Position numbers and translations under genes: made by a program
Notes under the pieces: generated by a model
What the model was told of the DNA's origin: nothing
The model's database searches: none
Seen by the model: the letters and a program-made list of their open reading frames with translations, nothing else
Shown here: piece by piece, positions 6,606 to 8,670 of the stretch
How positions within the stretch are numbered: the first letter of the stretch is position 1
Layout: the number at the start of each line of letters is the position of its first letter
DNA from: Ruminiclostridium sp.
Lineage (GTDB): Bacteria > Bacillota_A > Clostridia > Oscillospirales > Ruminococcaceae
DNA length: 8,670 nt
Direction: 5' to 3'
Assembly (NCBI GenBank): GCA_017550775.1
Contig: JAFZOA010000007.1
Location: forward strand, 1-8,670

Positions 6606-7316
6606 TCAGCTTATCTTCCGCACGGGGTAGTCGTTCGCGCTGTACTGGAACTGGCGCGGGGTCATGCCGGTGTACTTCTTGAAGATCTGACTGAAATAAC
6701 GGTAATCGCTGAAGCCGACGTCGTATGCGACCTCATACACCATTTTGGACGTACAGCACAGAAGTTCCTTCGCCTTGGCTATCCTGTGCCTTGTAAGGTG
6801 CTCGGAGAAGTTGAGCCCTGTTTCCTTCTTGAACAGCATACTAAGGTATGACGGGCTGAGCCCTACGTCGTCCGCCACGCTGCTCAGCGATATGTCGCAG
6901 TTCATATAGTGCCGTTCTATGTAGTCGAGCGCAGCCTTCATGGTACTTCCGCCGTTCTCCTTCGCGCTTCTGCCGCGCCAGCGGATGCACTGCATCAGCG
7001 TTTCGTACAGGAACTCGATCATTTCCTCGGATGTGCTGAGCTTCGGTTCGAGCTCATCTACCGTGCCGAGGCGCTCTGCGAACTGTTTGTCGGAGATGCC
7101 GATATCGGCGGAGAAGTTCTTTGCCGCGATGTAGATATCGACGCAGGCATAAAGACGCAGCATGAGAGACTTCATCTCGCGGAAGTGCATACCGTCGAGC
7201 ACATCGTCAAGCACGGCTCTGCACTCCGACGGGCTTCCGCTTCTGAGAAGGTCGGTTATTCTGTCGGTGTCGGGTCTTGTTATGTCCGTACAACTATCAT
7301 GAACGGATGTTGTCAT
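6606..7316 (-). CDS. AraC-family transcriptional regulator, YesN-like but lacking a receiver domain
   Basis: A 236-residue cytoplasmic protein. The C-terminal 110 residues are a complete AraC/XylS double helix-turn-helix: first unit LSSVADDVGLSPSYLSMLF (144-162), second unit YEVAYDVGFSDYRYFSQIF (194-212), ending in the family hallmark YTGMTPRQFQ. The N-terminal half (about 18-118) is helical, Leu-rich and resembles the linker found between receiver and HTH in YesN-type response regulators. There is no phospho-acceptor receiver and no cupin sugar-binding domain as in E. coli AraC. AAGGAGG lies seven bases before ATG 7316. It is 20 bases downstream of araR, so the two are probably one transcription unit. 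It likely acts on the importer promoter just downstream, whose -35 is poor, but target and effector are unknown. The DNA-binding assignment is secure, the function is inferred. Confidence 0.88.
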   Translation of the reverse strand: MTTSVHDSCTDITRPDTDRITDLLRSGSPSECRAVLDDVLDGMHFREMKSLMLRLYACVDIYIAAKNFSADIGISDKQFAERLGTVDELEPKLSTSEEMIEFLYETLMQCIRWRGRSAKENGGSTMKAALDYIERHYMNCDISLSSVADDVGLSPSYLSMLFKKETGLNFSEHLTRHRIAKAKELLCCTSKMVYEVAYDVGFSDYRYFSQIFKKYTGMTPRQFQYSANDYPVRKIS

Positions 7317-7336
7317 CTTTATTCCTCCTTTTCAGT

Positions 7337-8449
7337 TTACGCCATTCTGATCTCATTCATCTCGTCGCTTCGTAGCACTTTTACCGAGTCGCGGATAACG
7401 AGTTCCGGCGCGAATATTATATCTTCCTGACTTCTGCTCCCTGTCGCGATAAGTCCGAGCAGCGCGTGTGCCGCAGCCTCTCCGAGCCGGCGGAGCGGGT
7501 GCTTCACGGTCGTGAGCGGTACCTCGCAGATCGGCGCATAGCTCGAATCGTCGATACCGGTGACGGAAACATCGTCCGGTATGCTTATCCCGTTGTCGCG
7601 GCAGAACTGCATGAGCTTCACCGCTATCATATCGTTGTAGCAGACCACCGCGGTCACCCTGTCAAGAAGCTCAAGCATCCTGCTCTTTGCGCCGCTGAAG
7701 GGGTCATCCTTTTCGGCGGAGGTGTACCAGATCACGTTTTTCTCGGAGTCACGGCTCCCGTGTGCCATACAGCTGTTTATGAAGCCGCCGTAGCGTTTGT
7801 GACCCTGTATATCGTCCATGAGGAACACTCCCGCTATCCGGCTGTGGCCGCAGGAGAACAGGTAATCTGTCACCATTCTGCCCGCCGCCTCATCGTCGAG
7901 CGCCACGCAGGGCATATCGTCCGCCCACGGGTACTTCGCGTTGAAGAAAACGACGGGGATATTGCTGCGCTGTATTTCGCGGTAAAGCTCGATGTTCGGA
8001 TTAGGCAGAGCACTTTTGGACGGCTCGATTATAAGTCCGCGCACGCCGTTGAGCAGCATACTTTTGAGAGCCTGCGTCTCTTCCGCGGCTCTGTTATGGG
8101 TTATCGCTATCTGCATGGGGCAGGACGCGTCGTTAAGCACGCTTTCGATCCCGGTGACGATGTGCGGGAATATGTAGTCGCTGAAATAGGTAGATATAAC
8201 GCCGATATTCCGGCCGTTGTTGTATGCCGGGGAAACCGCGTTCTTTACAAACGTCCCGCTCCCGCGCATACGGCACAGTATATTGTCACGTTCGAGCTGC
8301 ATCAGCGCCTGTCTCACCGTCTGTCTGCTTACACCGTGTATCGAACACAGCTCCTTTTCGGTAAGAAAGCGGTCGTTCGGTTTCAGACCGTGCGAAACGA
8401 TATAGTCCTTGACCCACTCGACTATCGTAAGGTATTTGTAATCCTCCAT
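7337..8449 (-). CDS. araR: Arabinose-responsive repressor AraR (GntR DNA-binding domain + LacI-type sugar sensor)
   Basis: A 370-residue transcription factor. Residues 1-70 form a GntR winged helix (LTEKELCSIHGVSRQTVRQALMQLE, with 20-residue core EKELCSIHGVSRQTVRQALM, and wing GSGTFV at 64-69). Residues from about 81 form a LacI/periplasmic-binding sensor domain (NIGVISTYFSDYIFPHIVTG onward). Segments GLIIEPSKSALPNPNIELYR, VALDDEAAGRMV, DDIQGHKRYGGF, VVCYNDMIAVKLM, TTVKHPLRRLGEAAA and IIFAPELVIRDS run closely parallel to Bacillus subtilis AraR. AraR releases DNA on binding L-arabinose. ATG 8449 is chosen over ATG 8461 because GAGGGGG stands before it, and MEDYKYL then aligns with the start of B. 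subtilis AraR. AraR-box-like sites overlap its own promoter, predicting autorepression. It is followed 20 bases on by an AraC-type gene. Confidence 0.92.
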   Translation of the reverse strand: MEDYKYLTIVEWVKDYIVSHGLKPNDRFLTEKELCSIHGVSRQTVRQALMQLERDNILCRMRGSGTFVKNAVSPAYNNGRNIGVISTYFSDYIFPHIVTGIESVLNDASCPMQIAITHNRAAEETQALKSMLLNGVRGLIIEPSKSALPNPNIELYREIQRSNIPVVFFNAKYPWADDMPCVALDDEAAGRMVTDYLFSCGHSRIAGVFLMDDIQGHKRYGGFINSCMAHGSRDSEKNVIWYTSAEKDDPFSGAKSRMLELLDRVTAVVCYNDMIAVKLMQFCRDNGISIPDDVSVTGIDDSSYAPICEVPLTTVKHPLRRLGEAAAHALLGLIATGSRSQEDIIFAPELVIRDSVKVLRSDEMNEIRMA

Positions 8450-8452
8450 AAG

Positions 8453-8459
8453 CCCCCTC
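8453..8459 (-). promoter_or_regulatory. Ribosome binding site deciding the araR start
   Basis: GAGGGGG on the minus strand ends three bases before ATG 8449; its GAGG core is six bases away. The in-frame ATG at 8461 has no such site (it is preceded by GTACCTGAA) and itself overlaps this one, so translation most likely begins at 8449. Confidence 0.7.
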
Positions 8460-8511
8460 ATTTCAGGTACCGGATGCGAGTTCCGTGTTTTAATGTCGGA
8501 ACAGGCTGTCT

Positions 8512-8536
8512 GTACAAATGCAACATACAGTTGTAC
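8512..8536. repeat. Inverted repeat GTACAA ... TTGTAC in the araR leader
   Basis: GTACAA at 8512-8517 and TTGTAC at 8531-8536 are perfect complements separated by 13 bases, within the predicted untranslated leader of araR. Each arm is also an AraR half-site core; the right-hand TACAAAT half (8513-8519) is exact. It may be a weak extra AraR contact or a small RNA hairpin. Confidence 0.35.
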
Positions 8537-8540
8537 GCTT

Positions 8541-8556
8541 ATTTGTATTTATGATA
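8541..8556. promoter_or_regulatory. AraR operator-like site over the araR -10 box
   Basis: ATTTGTATTTATGATA has one perfect arm (ATTTGTA) and a weak second arm (10 of 14 in total). It covers the araR -10 and predicted start. Its centre is 30 bases from that of the best site, close to three turns. It is weaker than the other two and may be only a half-site. Confidence 0.4.
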
Positions 8557-8579
8557 ACACAATTCATCTAATTTGTAAA
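8551..8579 (-). promoter_or_regulatory. Sigma-A promoter of araR
   Basis: Minus-strand TTTACA (8579-8574) and TATCAT (8556-8551) are separated by exactly 17 bases, each one mismatch from the consensus. The predicted start is near 8544, giving a leader of roughly 95 bases to ATG 8449. AraR-box-like palindromes sit on both the -35 and the -10, so repression by its own product is expected. Confidence 0.7.
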
Positions 8580-8586
8580 TACAAAT
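8571..8586. promoter_or_regulatory. AraR operator, best site (perfect 7-base arms)
   Basis: ATTTGTAAATACAAAT is a perfect inverted repeat of ATTTGTA/TACAAAT around AA. The known B. subtilis AraR box is close to ATTTGTACGTACAAAT, differing only in the two central bases. It covers the -35 of the araR promoter, and an AraR gene is immediately downstream. Confidence 0.8.
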
Positions 8587-8603
8587 TTAACATCTGTTGA
8601 TAT

Positions 8604-8619
8604 ATTTGTACATATAATA
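8604..8619. promoter_or_regulatory. AraR operator-like site near the right edge
   Basis: ATTTGTACATATAATA has a perfect left arm and 11 of 14 arm positions matching the AraR box. Its centre is 33 bases from that of the 8571-8586 site, about three DNA turns, so both would face the same side of the helix. It also overlaps a perfect plus-strand TATAAT (8613-8618). Confidence 0.55.
8613..8618 (+). promoter_or_regulatory. Possible divergent promoter -10 box, pointing out of the window
   Basis: A perfect TATAAT on the plus strand, with a start near 8625 if used. No well-spaced -35 is present: TTAACA (8587-8592) is 20 bases away, too far, and TTGATA (8598-8603) is too close. The embedded AraR-like site supports a regulated divergent gene, but no coding start is visible before 8670. 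Confidence 0.35.
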
Positions 8620-8670
8620 CAATCGTTTTGCTGCCATGTTGTGCATTTTAACGGTCATGGTTACACTGAC

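Noticed and set aside
8459..8461. ATG 8461 as the araR start
   Set aside because: It lacks a ribosome site and would overlap the one that serves ATG 8449; alignment with AraR also favours 8449.
7466..8554. Plus-strand open frame of 362 residues opposite araR
   Set aside because: It has low-complexity Arg/Val/His composition and no domain, and it runs through the araR promoter; the AraR match on the other strand is clear.
8649..8663. TAACGGTCATGGTTA as a second copy of the 6450-6466 palindrome
   Set aside because: The outer TAAC/GTTA match, but the inner bases and spacing differ (15 versus 17 bases), so it is not convincingly the same motif.

Overview
The window reads as a sugar-utilisation locus from a Gram-positive anaerobe of the Clostridia, most like Ruminococcus/Oscillospiraceae. 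The support is strong GGAGG-type ribosome binding sites, a lipoprotein-type binding protein, a repressor closely resembling Bacillus/Clostridium AraR, AT-rich intergenic DNA beside GC-richer genes, and a clostridial type of FGGY kinase. The genus is an inference from family resemblance. All seven genes lie on the minus strand, so the order of transcription is right to left. No plus-strand gene, RNA gene, mobile element or CRISPR array was found.

Right edge to about 6606 is the regulatory block. An AT-rich region (8450-8670) carries a good sigma-A promoter for araR, overlapped by near-palindromic copies of the AraR box, plus a possible promoter pointing out of the window to the right. Then come araR (GntR-type DNA-binding domain fused to a LacI-type sensor) and, 20 bases later, an AraC-type regulator. 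The latter looks like a YesN response regulator without its receiver domain.

6605-6414 is a 192-base AT-rich control region. It has a perfect -10 box with a poor -35, further AraR-box-like sites and a perfect 17-base palindrome just after the predicted transcription start.

6413-1518 is a four-gene ABC importer: lipoprotein binding protein, then (after a 150-base gap with a strong stem-loop) a double ATPase and two different permeases. The closest family I recognise is YtfQ-YtfR-YtfT-YjfF, which imports galactofuranose in E. coli and related pentoses or hexoses in other bacteria. From 1516 to the left edge is an FGGY kinase, cut by the edge, of the type called AraK (the non-orthologous L-ribulokinase of clostridia).

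The likely combined role is L-arabinose uptake and phosphorylation. The importer brings in arabinose, possibly in the furanose form released from arabinan. An isomerase (araA, expected outside the window) makes ribulose, and the kinase makes ribulose 5-phosphate for the epimerase (araD, also expected outside). AraR would repress the araR and importer promoters until arabinose is present. The AraC-type protein may add activation. The substrate and both regulatory roles are inferred; no experiment is visible in sequence.
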